Assembly (NCBI GenBank): GCA_016712265.1
Contig: JADJRJ010000028.1
Location: 124,001-188,000 of the forward strand
Origin: Gemmatimonadota bacterium
Lineage (GTDB): Bacteria; Gemmatimonadota; Gemmatimonadetes; Gemmatimonadales; Gemmatimonadaceae
Length of the DNA stretch: 64,000 bases
Direction: 5' to 3'
Shown here piece by piece: positions 51,401-60,017 of this stretch (positions are counted from its first letter, which is position 1; each line of letters begins with the position of its first letter). A program made the position numbers and the translations under genes. The notes under the pieces are model-generated. The model saw only the letters and a list, made by a program, of their open reading frames with translations. It did no database searches and was not told where the DNA came from.

Positions 51401-52872
51401 TCGACATCCGCGCCACGCGCAGCATTGCCTACGTGATGAAAGCCGGGACCCTCCGGCTCGGGACGACGCTGAACCAGGTATGGCCCTCGCCGGGGCCGGT
51501 GCGCATGCCCTGGTCCTTGCAGCGCGAGGCGCAGCCGGTGGTTGGGGCCGTGGATGCGCTGGTGCGTCGCACGATGGAGGCGGCTCGCATCCCGGGGATC
51601 GGCCTGGCGGTGGTCCGGCGCGGCGAGGTGGTGGTCGCGCGTGGGTACGGGGTCGCGGAGCTGGAGCATCGCACCCCCGTCACCGACGAGACGATGTTCC
51701 TGTCGGGGTCGATGGGGAAACAATTCACTGCTGCCGGGATCCTTGCCCTCGTCGAGGACGGTCGCCTCGGGCTCGATACCTCGATCCGGCGATACCTCCC
51801 GGAGGCTCCGGCCACCTGGGAGCCGATCACGATCCGGCACCTGCTCAGCCACCGCTCCGGCATCCCCGACTACACCGGCGACAACTTCGACTACCGCAAG
51901 GACTACACGGACGCGGAGTTGCTGGCGATGTCGGCGGCGCTCACCCTCGAGTTTCCTGCCGGGTCACGGTGGAACTACTCGAACACGGGGTACGTGCTGC
52001 TCGGGATCGTGATGACGCGGGTGACCGGCAAGCCGTACCACGCATTCCTGCGCGAGCGCATCTTCACGCCGGCGGGGATGCCCACCATCCGCGTGATCAC
52101 GGAGTCGTCGGTCGTCCCACACCGCGCCCGGGGGTACAACCTCGTGCCCGGGGGATGGGAGCATGCCGCATGGGTCGCACCGCAGCTCAACACCACGGCG
52201 GATGGCTCGATGCTCCTCTCCCTTCGTGACATGATCGCCTGGAACGAGGTCGTGCGGACGCGACGCATCCTCCGCGCCGAACACTGGGCACTCATGATGT
52301 CGGCGACCCCGCTCAACAGCGGGCGCACCTACCCCTACGGGTTCGGCTGGTTCATTGGCGAAGCGGGGGGGCAGGTGGTGCAGGAACACGGCGGTGCCTG
52401 GCAAGGGTTCATCACGCAGTACACGCGCTTTGCCGACGACGACCTGGCGGTGGTGGTGCTGTCCAATGCGCGGACCCCCGTGCCGCCAACCCTGGCCATG
52501 GAGGTGGCCGCGCTGTTCAACCCGCGCCTGGCGCCGGTGCCCGCCCCATCCACCCCCATCGCGGATGGAGAACCCGCCGCCACCGCCTACGTGCGAGGGA
52601 TCCTCGTGAAGGGTGCCAGCGGGGAACTCGACCTCGCTGACTTCGAGGTGGTGCGGCAGACGATCTTCCCACGCATTCGTGCGGCCCTCACCGGCGCGCT
52701 GCGCGGCAAGGCAACGCCGACGCGTCTGGAGCTGCTCGCCCGACGCGAGGTGGGGGACGACGTGGAGCGGCAGTACTTCGCCTGGTACGGCACCGAGCGA
52801 TTTCGCGTGATCGTTTCCATCGGTCCCGCGGGACGCCTGACCGCAGTGCGGGTGACACCAGAGGCACCATGA
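48406..52872 (+). CDS. PD40 propeller-amidohydrolase-beta-lactamase (class C-like) fusion, 1488 residues
   Basis: Signal peptide ending STALAQ. Residues about 30-620: PD40/TolB propeller (e.g. RYSPDGRHLAYISD, AWSPDGRWIAFVTW). About 630-1025: imidazolonepropionase-like amidohydrolase, GATAITMRGTEVIPDAEVVV, metal His 698 and 700 in DLHAHW, LGGHGEVQGLSNH, ADLVVLDANPL. About 1040-1370: serine beta-lactamase/DD-peptidase fold with S1102-M-G-K1105, Y1191-S-N1193 and H1328-G-G, then a lipocalin-like tail. Exported. The domains normally occur as separate proteins. Stop overlaps the next gene by 4 bp (ATGA). Confidence 0.88.
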   Translation: MTCAPLRRLATSIALLLSVPCPSTALAQDPTSARTVSFTTSEGTWISLDVSRDGRMLVFELLGDLYTLPVDGGSARPLITGRAFQSQPRYSPDGRHLAYISDATGADNIWIAAADGTGARALTRVPRSGMLSPAWSADGRFILVTVADYFASRAAELWRYDVATGAGERLVENSNGPPSLLVSAPAPGIYGASPSPDGASTWFASVTPRSHLARSGAASVLMRLPASGGAAAPVVVEGTPAMKPLLSPDGARLVYGTVREGRTGWKVRELATGAERWLAGDVDRHQLESRASRDVMPNVAFSPDGRYLFAAYRGKIHRHGVMDGSDVVVPFTANVQLQVEPTLHTAHRVDTGAVRARRLQHVAAGPMGRVAFSTLGRLWSMDGEGRVPRRVTGTARAREFMPAWSPDGRWIAFVTWDETGGAVWKVRADGQGDPVRLTEAPAYWIDPAWSPDGATIVALTAPLRSTLQAPPGGFPPDLQLAVIPATGGTLRMVGAAMGMRTPHFVGGDNGRAWLSAPVGLVSVGLAGGDQRVEARLGAAAPPGIQLRANPTGTQVAARTGRQLLTVPLPATAAPRSISLAQGVVATDGDPTDWAWSADGAGLTWVNGATLHRARTGAAATAAPVLVSLPRAIPGGSVVLRGATAITMRGTEVIPDAEVVVTNGRIAALGARGTVTLPAGAPVIDVRGKYIAPGFIDLHAHWSPAGELLQPESTNGLANLATGVTTVRDPQVTPEVFGLADMIEVDQVPSPRLLSTGPGVFSSTNFQSDDDALRTLRRYRDEYGTAYIKSYQVGTRQQRQWVVQAARTLGLMPTTEGAADTKENLTHVMDGFSGLEHSIPDAPAYDDVIQVFARTGITNTPTLVVAFGAALPVHRLLAQERPHEDERVNRWFPDGALFQRTSARLLWMPPEEHNLKDAGALATAVLRAGGRIGLGGHGEVQGLSNHWEMRLLAEGGMTPHEVLQVATLQGARALGLEEDLGSLAVGKVADLVVLDANPLVDIRATRSIAYVMKAGTLRLGTTLNQVWPSPGPVRMPWSLQREAQPVVGAVDALVRRTMEAARIPGIGLAVVRRGEVVVARGYGVAELEHRTPVTDETMFLSGSMGKQFTAAGILALVEDGRLGLDTSIRRYLPEAPATWEPITIRHLLSHRSGIPDYTGDNFDYRKDYTDAELLAMSAALTLEFPAGSRWNYSNTGYVLLGIVMTRVTGKPYHAFLRERIFTPAGMPTIRVITESSVVPHRARGYNLVPGGWEHAAWVAPQLNTTADGSMLLSLRDMIAWNEVVRTRRILRAEHWALMMSATPLNSGRTYPYGFGWFIGEAGGQVVQEHGGAWQGFITQYTRFADDDLAVVVLSNARTPVPPTLAMEVAALFNPRLAPVPAPSTPIADGEPAATAYVRGILVKGASGELDLADFEVVRQTIFPRIRAALTGALRGKATPTRLELLARREVGDDVERQYFAWYGTERFRVIVSIGPAGRLTAVRVTPEAP

Positions 52873-54461
52873 GCCACCAGCGGTGGGGATGGGTGGTGTG
52901 TGCGGCGAGCGCGCTCGCCCTGGCCACGGCGTGTGCGCCGGCCCCGGCGTACGACCTGGTGCTCACCGGTGGGACGGTCGTTGATGGCACCGGCGCCGCA
53001 CGGCGTACGGCCGACGTTGCAGTGCGTGGCGGTCGCATCGTCGCCGTGGCTCCCGACCTCTCCGTGAAAAGCGCGCAGCGCGTGATCGACGTCTCCGGCC
53101 TCGTGGTGGCACCCGGCTTCTGGGACAACCACGCCCACCTCGTGACGCTCGCCGAGCATCCACTGGCGGAGAACTTCATCCGGCAGGGGATCACGACGGT
53201 GCTGGCCCCGCAACACTCACAGGACCAGCCCTTTCCGCTCGACGCCTACCGGGACAGCGTGCGGATGGCGCCTAACGTGGGGCTGTTCGCCGGGCATACG
53301 TGGACTCGGAAGCGCGTCATGGGACTCGCGAACCGCGCGCCAACCGCGGCGGAGCTGGCGTGGATGGAAGCACTCGTGGATTCGTCGATGCAGCAGGGCG
53401 CGCTTGGGCTGGCCACCGGACTGGAGTACGTGCCGGCCACGTATGCCGGCGTTGACGAGGTCGCCGCCCTCGCGGCCGTGGCCGCTCGCCACGGCGGCAT
53501 CTACGTGACCCACATGCGGGACGAAGGGGCCGCGGTGATGGAGTCCCTGCGTGAGACGCTGGAAGTGGGGCGTCGCGCGGGCATTCCCGTGCAGGTCAAC
53601 CACCTCAAGGTCACCGGGGCGGCGCAGTGGGGGTGGAGCGAGCGGATGCTCGCCCTGCTCGATTCCGCACGTGCCGCGGGGCAACCGGTAGCCTTCGACG
53701 TCTATCCCTACACAGCGTACAGTACCTACTCGGACCTGATGTTCCCGGCGTGGGCGCTGGCCGATGGCCCCGCTGCCTTCCGCAAGCGGGTGGCCAACCC
53801 CGCGACGCGCCAGCGCCTCGTGCGCGAGATGCGCGACCTGTTCCCCCGACAGACCGGTGCCGAGCCGTCGTCGATCCAGTTCCGCGAGGTGACGCACGAC
53901 TCCACCCTCGCCGGCAAGACCCTGCATGACTACCTCGTGGCGCGTGGTCGCCCAACCACCGTCGTGGCCGCGGTTGAAGCCCTCATTGAGCTGCAGGTCG
54001 CTGGCGGGTTCATCGGGATCTTCCACGGGATGGACGAGCGCGACGTCGTGCGATTCCTCGCGCACCCGGCCACGATGATCGAGACCGACGGCGACCTGGT
54101 GGTCCCCGGACGCGGGCATCCGCACCCACGCACCTATGGCTCGTTTCCACGCGTGCTGGGGCGCTACGTACGCGACAGCGGGGTGATCACGCTGGAGGCG
54201 GCGGTGCAGCGGATGACCTCCCTCCCGGCGCAGTGGCTCGGCATCGCCGATCGTGGCACCCTGGCAGCAGGGAAGGTGGCGGATGTCGTGGTGTTCGACC
54301 CGCGGACCATCCAGGATCGTTCGACCTACCTGGATCCACACCACTATCCGGAGGGCATCCACCACGTAGTGGTCAACGGCGTCCTTGCCCTGGAGGCAGG
54401 TGCGATGACGGGGGCGCGTCCCGGGGTCTTCCTCTCTCGGGGACGAGCCGCGGCGCGTTAG
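52869..54461 (+). CDS. N-acyl-D-amino-acid deacylase family lipoprotein
   Basis: 530 residues. Lipobox LATAC at about residue 22. D-aminoacylase pattern: YDLVLTGGTVVDGTG, RRTADVAVRGGRIVAV, PGFWDNHAHL, QGALGLATGLEYVP, IYVTHMRDEG, VQVNHLKVTG and TDGDLVVPGRGHPHPRTYGSF. Zinc-dependent removal of an acyl group from N-acyl-D-amino acids in the periplasm or outer membrane (family knowledge). Begins inside the previous stop (ATGA). Confidence 0.92.
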   Translation: MSHQRWGWVVCAASALALATACAPAPAYDLVLTGGTVVDGTGAARRTADVAVRGGRIVAVAPDLSVKSAQRVIDVSGLVVAPGFWDNHAHLVTLAEHPLAENFIRQGITTVLAPQHSQDQPFPLDAYRDSVRMAPNVGLFAGHTWTRKRVMGLANRAPTAAELAWMEALVDSSMQQGALGLATGLEYVPATYAGVDEVAALAAVAARHGGIYVTHMRDEGAAVMESLRETLEVGRRAGIPVQVNHLKVTGAAQWGWSERMLALLDSARAAGQPVAFDVYPYTAYSTYSDLMFPAWALADGPAAFRKRVANPATRQRLVREMRDLFPRQTGAEPSSIQFREVTHDSTLAGKTLHDYLVARGRPTTVVAAVEALIELQVAGGFIGIFHGMDERDVVRFLAHPATMIETDGDLVVPGRGHPHPRTYGSFPRVLGRYVRDSGVITLEAAVQRMTSLPAQWLGIADRGTLAAGKVADVVVFDPRTIQDRSTYLDPHHYPEGIHHVVVNGVLALEAGAMTGARPGVFLSRGRAAAR

Positions 54462-54557
54462 CGTGCGCCTTGCCGGGCGCCCGGGCACGGGGGCAAGGCT
54501 TAGCTTTCGGCGGGGCGCCGCGCTCGCGGTGCCTGAGACCTCCAGCGTTGCCCTCCT

Positions 54558-56120
54558 GTGTCCCTGCGTCCCTTCGTCCTCCTTCTGGCGGCTGCAGCCG
54601 CTTGCGGCACGCCCGCTGCCACCGTGCAGACGGCACCAACCAGCTCCAGCATCTCGCCCACAGCAGAAGAGCTGCGGCGCGACATGCTCGTCTTCGCCTC
54701 CGATTCGTTCGGCGGTCGTGAGACGGGTACCCCGTACGCCCACAAGGCGGCCGTGTGGATTGCGGACCGCGCGAAGGCCCTCGGCCTCGAGCCCGGTGGG
54801 GACAGTGGGTACTTCCACCGCGTGCCGATGCAACGCGCGCAGCTTACGCCGGGGACGCTAACGGTCACTCCCCCTTCCGGGGCAGCGACCAAACTCGCCT
54901 TCGGCCCCGACCTGGCATTCCTTACCGCGCTCGGACCCGGTGCGCCATTGCCGAAGAACAAGGCCGATGCCGAGATGGTCTTCGCCGGTTATGGCGTCGT
55001 CGACACTGCCCTCAAGCGCGATGACTATGCCGGGCTTGATGTGGCCGGGAAAGTGGTCGTTGTCGCCGCACTTGTTCCCCCCGAAGTGCCTGCCGCGGAT
55101 CGCAAGCGATGGGAAGATCCGCAGGCGATCTTTAATCGACTCGGCCCTGCGCTCGGGCGCGGACCGGCAGCCATTGTGCTGCTCCTCCCCGACTCGGTCT
55201 ACGGACTCGCGGCCGGCCAGTTCTCCGGCAACCAGATCTCGGTCGGCTCGGCCGCCGCCGAGGCGCGGCAGCCGAATCGGGTCTTTCCGCTGATGGCGTT
55301 CGCCCCGTACCGGGACGATTCTCCGTTTGTGCCCGCGGGATGGCGGACGGCAGGGAAGTCCCAGGCCATGCCCGGGTCACGCTTCGCGGCGAGCTACGAA
55401 GAGGCCCAGTCCAACTTCAACGGGTATAACGTCGTGGCCATTGGTCGTGGGAGTGATCCTGCGATGCGGAACACATACGTCGCCTTTGGTGCGCACTACG
55501 ACCACATCGGCGTGAGCAAGGGCGTGCGCGGCGACAGCATCAACAACGGCGCCGATGACGACGGGTCGGGGAGTGTCACCCTGCTCGCGATTGCGCGGAG
55601 CTGGATGCAGGGTCCCCGTCCCAAGCGTTCGGCGCTGTTCGTCTGGCACATCGGGGAAGAGAAGGGGTTGTTCGGCTCCGAGGTATTCACGAACCACCCG
55701 ACCGTGCCGATCGACTCCATTGTGGCGCAGCTCAATGCCGACATGATCGGCCGCAATCACCCCGACTCCCTGTACATCGTGGGCCCCGGGGCGGCACCCA
55801 ATGGCCAGAGCGCCATGCTGGGGAGCATCGTGGATTCGGTCAACACGGCCACCTCGGCCCCCTTCCGTTTCAACCGCGAGTGGGACACGACAACGCACCC
55901 GGAACGCATCTATTACCGGAGCGATCACTACAACTACGCGCGGAAGGGGATCCCGATTGTCTTCTTCACGACCGGGTTGCACGGTGACTACCACAAGGTC
56001 AGCGACGAGGCGGCGCTGATCGAATACGACAAGATGGCTCGTATCGGGGACCTGATGCTCCGGACCGGGGTGGCGCTCGGGAACCGCGCGACGCGTCCGC
56101 TCGCGGGCAAGGTGCAATAG
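54558..56120 (+). CDS. M28 family aminopeptidase lipoprotein with inserted PA-like domain
   Basis: 520 residues from GTG 54558; lipobox AAAC. About 140-270 is a protease-associated-like insert (AEMVFAGYGVVDTALKRDDYAGLDVAGKVVVV). Zinc ligands of M28: FGAHYDHIG, NNGADDDGSG, GEEKGLFGS, LNADMIGR and YYRSDHYNYARKG. Two zinc ions remove N-terminal amino acids from peptides. It follows the D-aminoacylase gene by 96 bp, on the same strand, and probably extends the same degradative unit. Confidence 0.93.
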   Translation: MSLRPFVLLLAAAAACGTPAATVQTAPTSSSISPTAEELRRDMLVFASDSFGGRETGTPYAHKAAVWIADRAKALGLEPGGDSGYFHRVPMQRAQLTPGTLTVTPPSGAATKLAFGPDLAFLTALGPGAPLPKNKADAEMVFAGYGVVDTALKRDDYAGLDVAGKVVVVAALVPPEVPAADRKRWEDPQAIFNRLGPALGRGPAAIVLLLPDSVYGLAAGQFSGNQISVGSAAAEARQPNRVFPLMAFAPYRDDSPFVPAGWRTAGKSQAMPGSRFAASYEEAQSNFNGYNVVAIGRGSDPAMRNTYVAFGAHYDHIGVSKGVRGDSINNGADDDGSGSVTLLAIARSWMQGPRPKRSALFVWHIGEEKGLFGSEVFTNHPTVPIDSIVAQLNADMIGRNHPDSLYIVGPGAAPNGQSAMLGSIVDSVNTATSAPFRFNREWDTTTHPERIYYRSDHYNYARKGIPIVFFTTGLHGDYHKVSDEAALIEYDKMARIGDLMLRTGVALGNRATRPLAGKVQ

Positions 56121-56159
56121 CGTCCGCCAAAGCGCTTGGCGACGCCCCACGCACGCACG

Positions 56160-56564
56160 ATGCTGGCGACCCTGCTCAGGCTGTTCGTTCCGTCCTGGCG
56201 TTTCTTCGACGCAACGACGTCGGGGATCAGGCTTCGGGTGCGGGTCACGAAGCCCGCCACGGGAGCAGGGCCGTGGGTCGACGTGCTGGCACCCCGAGCG
56301 CGACGGGTGTGGCACGTCGTCTGGAACCCGGAGGGCAACCGGACGCTCGCCGCGTATGGCCTGCTGGAGCGGTTGCTGCTGGACGCGGCGGATGGGGATG
56401 AAGGATCGCTACGCACGTCCCTCGCGCTGGTCACGGAACTCGCGCGGGGTGAGGCACAGCGGCTGGGGCTCGTTGCCGCGGGTGGTACCCTGGAGTTCGC
56501 GATTGTCGACGCGGCTCCTGACGCACCTGCGGAGCTGGTGCGCTCCGAGGTGATCGTGTGCTGA
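56160..56564 (+). CDS. Small partner protein of HTTM membrane protein (SdpA-like?)
   Basis: 134 residues from ATG 56160 (TTG 56136 possible). LFVPSWRFFDATTSGIRLRVRV then WVDVLAPRARRVWHVVWNPEGNR and helical RTSLALVTELARGEAQRLG. The opening P-x-W-x-FF resembles SdpA-type proteins, which pair with SdpB, an HTTM protein, in sporulation-delay toxin maturation. That resemblance is short and by eye. The stop overlaps the HTTM start by 7 bp. Confidence 0.55.
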   Translation: MLATLLRLFVPSWRFFDATTSGIRLRVRVTKPATGAGPWVDVLAPRARRVWHVVWNPEGNRTLAAYGLLERLLLDAADGDEGSLRTSLALVTELARGEAQRLGLVAAGGTLEFAIVDAAPDAPAELVRSEVIVC

Positions 56565-57337
56565 CGCTGCCACCGGAATACGTCGCCTTGCGCCGCGTTG
56601 AGGTGCTGGCGTCCGTGGCGATGCTCATCGGTACGATGGAACTGCTCGCGGTACGCGCACACTGGGGCGACCGTGGCACGTGGCGATGGTCCATCTTGCG
56701 GGACGAGCTGGGGTTCGCGCGCTGGGCTCTCGCGACGCGTCCGTTTACCACGTTGCTCCTCGCGCGACTGCTGGCCGCGGCGTGGTTGCTCAGGGAACCG
56801 TCGCTGGTGGCGATGGCCGTGGCTTGGGTGACCTCCCTCGCGGTCAACGTGCGGTTTCGCGGAACGTACAACGGCGGGAGCGATCACATGCTGATGATTG
56901 TGCTCAGCGCCCTGCTGATCGGCCGAGTTGGCGATGCATCCTCCATTGTGGTGCGCGTGGCCGTGGTGTGGATCGGCGTCCAGGCGATCTTCTCATATAC
57001 GATTGCCGGCGTGGCCAAGCTGCGCGATGCCCAATGGCGCAGCGGGACGGCCTTGCCGGTCCTGCTGGCGATTCCAGCCTATGGCGTCCCGGCGCCGATA
57101 CGGGCGCTGCTCCAACGTCCCGGCATCGCGCGAGCCGCGACCTGGGGTGTGTTGGTGTTCGAGTGCGGCTTTCCGCTGGTGTTGCTCGGGCCGCGGGCGG
57201 CAGCGGTCGGGATCGTCGTGGCCGCGGTGTTCCATATCGCGAATGCGTGGGTCCTCGGGCTAAATCGATTCCTCCTCACCTGGGCAGCGACCTGGCCGGC
57301 GTTGGCATACGTCGCGGGGATCACGGGTCGAGGGTAG
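56558..57337 (+). CDS. HTTM-domain multi-spanning membrane protein
   Basis: 259 residues, about six helices: VEVLASVAMLIGTMELLAV, FTTLLLARLLAAAWLL, VAMAVAWVTSLAVNV, VRVAVVWIGVQAIFSYTIAGVAKLRD, AATWGVLVFECGFPLVLLG, ALAYVAG. The pattern W-x-GVQAIFSYTIAG-x-AKLRD and FRGTYNGGSDHM fits HTTM proteins related to the vitamin K-dependent carboxylase membrane domain and SdpB. It overlaps a small partner gene. Role inferred only from this kinship. Confidence 0.7.
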   Translation: MLTLPPEYVALRRVEVLASVAMLIGTMELLAVRAHWGDRGTWRWSILRDELGFARWALATRPFTTLLLARLLAAAWLLREPSLVAMAVAWVTSLAVNVRFRGTYNGGSDHMLMIVLSALLIGRVGDASSIVVRVAVVWIGVQAIFSYTIAGVAKLRDAQWRSGTALPVLLAIPAYGVPAPIRALLQRPGIARAATWGVLVFECGFPLVLLGPRAAAVGIVVAAVFHIANAWVLGLNRFLLTWAATWPALAYVAGITGRG

Positions 57338-57352
57338 CGGCATTCGGAAGGT

Positions 57353-57390
57353 GGCATCGCGGGGAGGTGGCGCCACCTCCCCACAATGCC
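57353..57390. terminator. Perfect 22-bp palindrome in nested stem, convergent terminator
   Basis: GGGGAGGTGGCGCCACCTCC plus CC (57361-57382) is fully self-complementary; GGCAT (57353) and ATGCC (57386-57390) extend it. It lies between convergent HTTM and GtrB-like genes. No T-run; a Rho-type boundary or cruciform-forming site is possible. Confidence 0.55.
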
Positions 57391-57523
57391 GGGACTTCAT
57401 GCCGCGCGAGTGCGCGCTTGCTCGAGGTGGCACAGCGTTCGCCAGAGGCCCTCCAGGCGATCGCTGCGCGAAGGAATGCCTAACGGCCACTGTGCTCGGT
57501 ACCGATCACAGCTGAAGGAGGGA

Positions 57524-58486
57524 CTACGCCCGATCCGCTGGCGGTGCCTCGATCCCGATCCGCTTCTTTACCAGGTAGATCGGGCGACGCTTGGTCTCCT
57601 CGAACAGCCGCCCGATGTACTCGCCGAGGATGCCGAGGCAGATCAGCTGCACGGCGGACGAGAAGAGCAGGACGAGGATGATCGAGGTCCAGCCGCGCGA
57701 CTGGTGCGGGTTGTAGCCGGCGATGGGAAAGTTGCCGATGTACTGCGCGAGCACCACCAGTCCGACGAGGATGGCCAGCGCGGCGACCACAAAGCCGAGC
57801 AGCATGATCGCCTGCAGCGGACGATAGCTGAAGTTGATGATGCCGTCGCTGGCCAGCTTGAACAACTTGCGCAGCGTGTACTTGGGCTCGCCGGCAAAGC
57901 GGGCCGCGCGCTCGTAGGCGAGGCCGGTCTGGCGAAAGCCGACCCAGGTCCGCAGGCCGCGGATGAACCGGTTCCGTTCGGGCAGCTGGTTGATGGCCTG
58001 GACGACCTCGGCGCGCATCACGCAGAAGTCGCCGGCGTCGAGCGGAATGTCGAGGGTGGCCAGCCGCTTGAGCAACCGGTAGTACACGTGGTACGCGATC
58101 CGCTTGAAGAGCCCTTCCTTGCGCTTGGTGCGGATGGCGTAAACAACGTCCATCCCTTCGCGGACCTTGTTGATGAAGGGGAGCAGTTCCTCCGGCGGGT
58201 CCTGCAGGTCGGCGTCGATGACGCAGACAATGTCGCCGCGCGCGTGGTTGAGCCCGGCGGTCACCGCGGGCTGGTGCCCGAAATTGCGCGAAAGTGAGAT
58301 GACCTTGACCCGCGGATCCCGGGCGGCGATCCCCTCGAGGATTTCCAGGGTCCGGTCGCGGCTGCCGTCATCCACGACGATCAATTCCCAGTCCTCACCC
58401 CAACCCGGCGCCGCACCTGCCACGCGGCGATGCAACTCTTCGAGGCCGTCTTCTTCGTTGTAGGCCGGGACGACCAGCGAGATCAT
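57524..58486 (-). CDS. GtrB-like family 2 glycosyltransferase (polyprenyl-phosphate type)
   Basis: 320 residues. GT2 domain about 1-230: SLVVPAYNEEDGLEELH, IVVDDGSRDRTLEIL, CVIDADLQDPPE (DxD), DAGDFCVMRAEV. Two C-terminal helices (about 235-258 and 270-292: LQAIMLLGFVVAALAILVGLVVLAQYIG; STIILV-like IILVLLFSSAVQLICLGILGEYIGRLFEETKRRP). This matches enzymes that attach a sugar to undecaprenyl or dolichyl phosphate for later use by a GT-C transferase. The neighbouring GT39-type gene, 10 bp upstream, is the likely user. Confidence 0.93.
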   Translation of the reverse strand: MISLVVPAYNEEDGLEELHRRVAGAAPGWGEDWELIVVDDGSRDRTLEILEGIAARDPRVKVISLSRNFGHQPAVTAGLNHARGDIVCVIDADLQDPPEELLPFINKVREGMDVVYAIRTKRKEGLFKRIAYHVYYRLLKRLATLDIPLDAGDFCVMRAEVVQAINQLPERNRFIRGLRTWVGFRQTGLAYERAARFAGEPKYTLRKLFKLASDGIINFSYRPLQAIMLLGFVVAALAILVGLVVLAQYIGNFPIAGYNPHQSRGWTSIILVLLFSSAVQLICLGILGEYIGRLFEETKRRPIYLVKKRIGIEAPPADRA

Positions 58487-58496
58487 GGGAGGGCAG

Positions 58497-60017
58497 TCAT
58501 GGTGTCGAGGTGCTGTCCCGCTGGAGCAACGTGAACCGCCCCATCGGGCGGGCGCCCTGCAGCTCGGGGACCAGCGAGGCCGGACTCCCCGGATAGTAGT
58601 AGTCGAGGCTGTCCGTCGGGAGCAAGACGACCGAGCCCTGGTAGCGTTCCATCACCTGCAGCAGCTCGGCCTTGCCGGGATACGCCGGGGACATCGCGCC
58701 GCGGCCGGTGTGATACGTGAAGAAGTAGGGGACCTGGGTGACCGCCCGGGTGCCCGAGGGCATCGCGGTCGCAGCGGCATTCATGGCCTCCCGGAGCGCG
58801 GCGTGGTCCGCATTCACCTGGGGTAGCGAGCGCAGCATGCGGAAGTCCTGGGGGATCACCCCTATCGCCAGGTACAGCGCGACCGGTGCGAGGTACCACC
58901 AGCGGCGGGTCGCAGTGGTGCCGGGCACCGCAGCGACCAGCAGGATCGAGAGCAAGGCGGACCCCACGCTGAAGTACCTGATCTCGATGCTGTTCCCTCG
59001 AATCGCGAGGGTCCCGACCAGGATCAGCCAGAGCAACCCACCGGCCGCCAGTTCCGGCAGCCACGCCGAGCGTCGCACGGCGAACGCACCCACGCCGAGC
59101 GCAGCAAAGAGGGCCAGGGCGACCAGCTTGTCCCACTCGGCGAGGCCTGCGCCGATGCGATACAGCACGACGGGGAATCCCGTCGCGGCCGATCGCGCGA
59201 CGCCGACCGGGTCCTGGCGCATGACCTCGCCGGTGCTTGGCGGGGGCTGGAGACTGCGATAGAACTGGTCTTCGTCGCGGCCCGTGCGTTCGGCATGGTA
59301 CCGCAGCAGCAGGTAGTACGACGCGTCCGACGCGAACGGGCTTCCCCGCACTTTCGCGGTGTGGACCAACCACGGGAGCATGACCATCGCTGCTGTGCCG
59401 GCGACCAGCAGGCCCCGTCGGATCGAGGTGCCCCAGCCGTGGCGGGCGAGAGACCAAAGGGCAACTGCCGGCAAGGCTACGGTCGCCGTGGAGCGAACGA
59501 GCCAGGCCAGGCCGAACAGGAGCCCGGCCGCCACCCAGTGCCAGGTGGCGCGGGCATGGAGGAGCACGGCGAACAGGCACAACACGAGCCCGGTGGCCAG
59601 TGCGTCGGGGAGGCCGACAAACGACAGACGCCAGTTGGCCGGAAAAAGCAGCGCACTCGCGCCGGCCAGGACCGGGAGCCATCCCTGTCGATCCTTGACC
59701 ACATGACGGGTGATGCCCCATGCCCCGATCGCGATCAGCCCGGCGCCAAGGATCGACACGACCAGCATCGCTCGCGCTGCATCGAGGCCGGCGAGGGCCA
59801 TCACCCCGGCCGTGGCCGTCGGATATCCCGGATTGGCGTTGTGGAAGTACATCGGGAGCTGTTCCGGGTTCAGGAACAGCAGCCAGTTGGCGTCGTTCAC
59901 ATAGCCGTGGCCCGCCAGCAGGTTGCGGGCGACGATGCCGATGTAGGCCGAGTCATGGAGGAAGCCGCTCGAGATCGACGCATCAGTCGGGATGAGCACC
60001 AGACGCGCCGCCAGCAC
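58497..60017 (-). CDS. GT39/ArnT-like membrane glycosyltransferase (DUF2029-type)
   Basis: At least 506 residues with roughly ten helices and a periplasmic loop: HDSAYIGIVARNLLAGHGYV (the D-x-x-Y loop), PGYPTATAGVM, WLPVLAGASALLFPAN. It would transfer sugar from a polyprenyl-phosphate donor made by the GtrB-like neighbour. Start is unclear: GTG 60017 cuts into the first helix, while in-frame codons back to a CTG at 60080 give LDRPPRSRLTPSATGALLLG, a more natural N-terminus. No ATG or other GTG lies between that CTG and 60017; a stop precedes it at 60086. Confidence 0.8.
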   Translation of the reverse strand: MLAARLVLIPTDASISSGFLHDSAYIGIVARNLLAGHGYVNDANWLLFLNPEQLPMYFHNANPGYPTATAGVMALAGLDAARAMLVVSILGAGLIAIGAWGITRHVVKDRQGWLPVLAGASALLFPANWRLSFVGLPDALATGLVLCLFAVLLHARATWHWVAAGLLFGLAWLVRSTATVALPAVALWSLARHGWGTSIRRGLLVAGTAAMVMLPWLVHTAKVRGSPFASDASYYLLLRYHAERTGRDEDQFYRSLQPPPSTGEVMRQDPVGVARSAATGFPVVLYRIGAGLAEWDKLVALALFAALGVGAFAVRRSAWLPELAAGGLLWLILVGTLAIRGNSIEIRYFSVGSALLSILLVAAVPGTTATRRWWYLAPVALYLAIGVIPQDFRMLRSLPQVNADHAALREAMNAAATAMPSGTRAVTQVPYFFTYHTGRGAMSPAYPGKAELLQVMERYQGSVVLLPTDSLDYYYPGSPASLVPELQGARPMGRFTLLQRDSTSTP

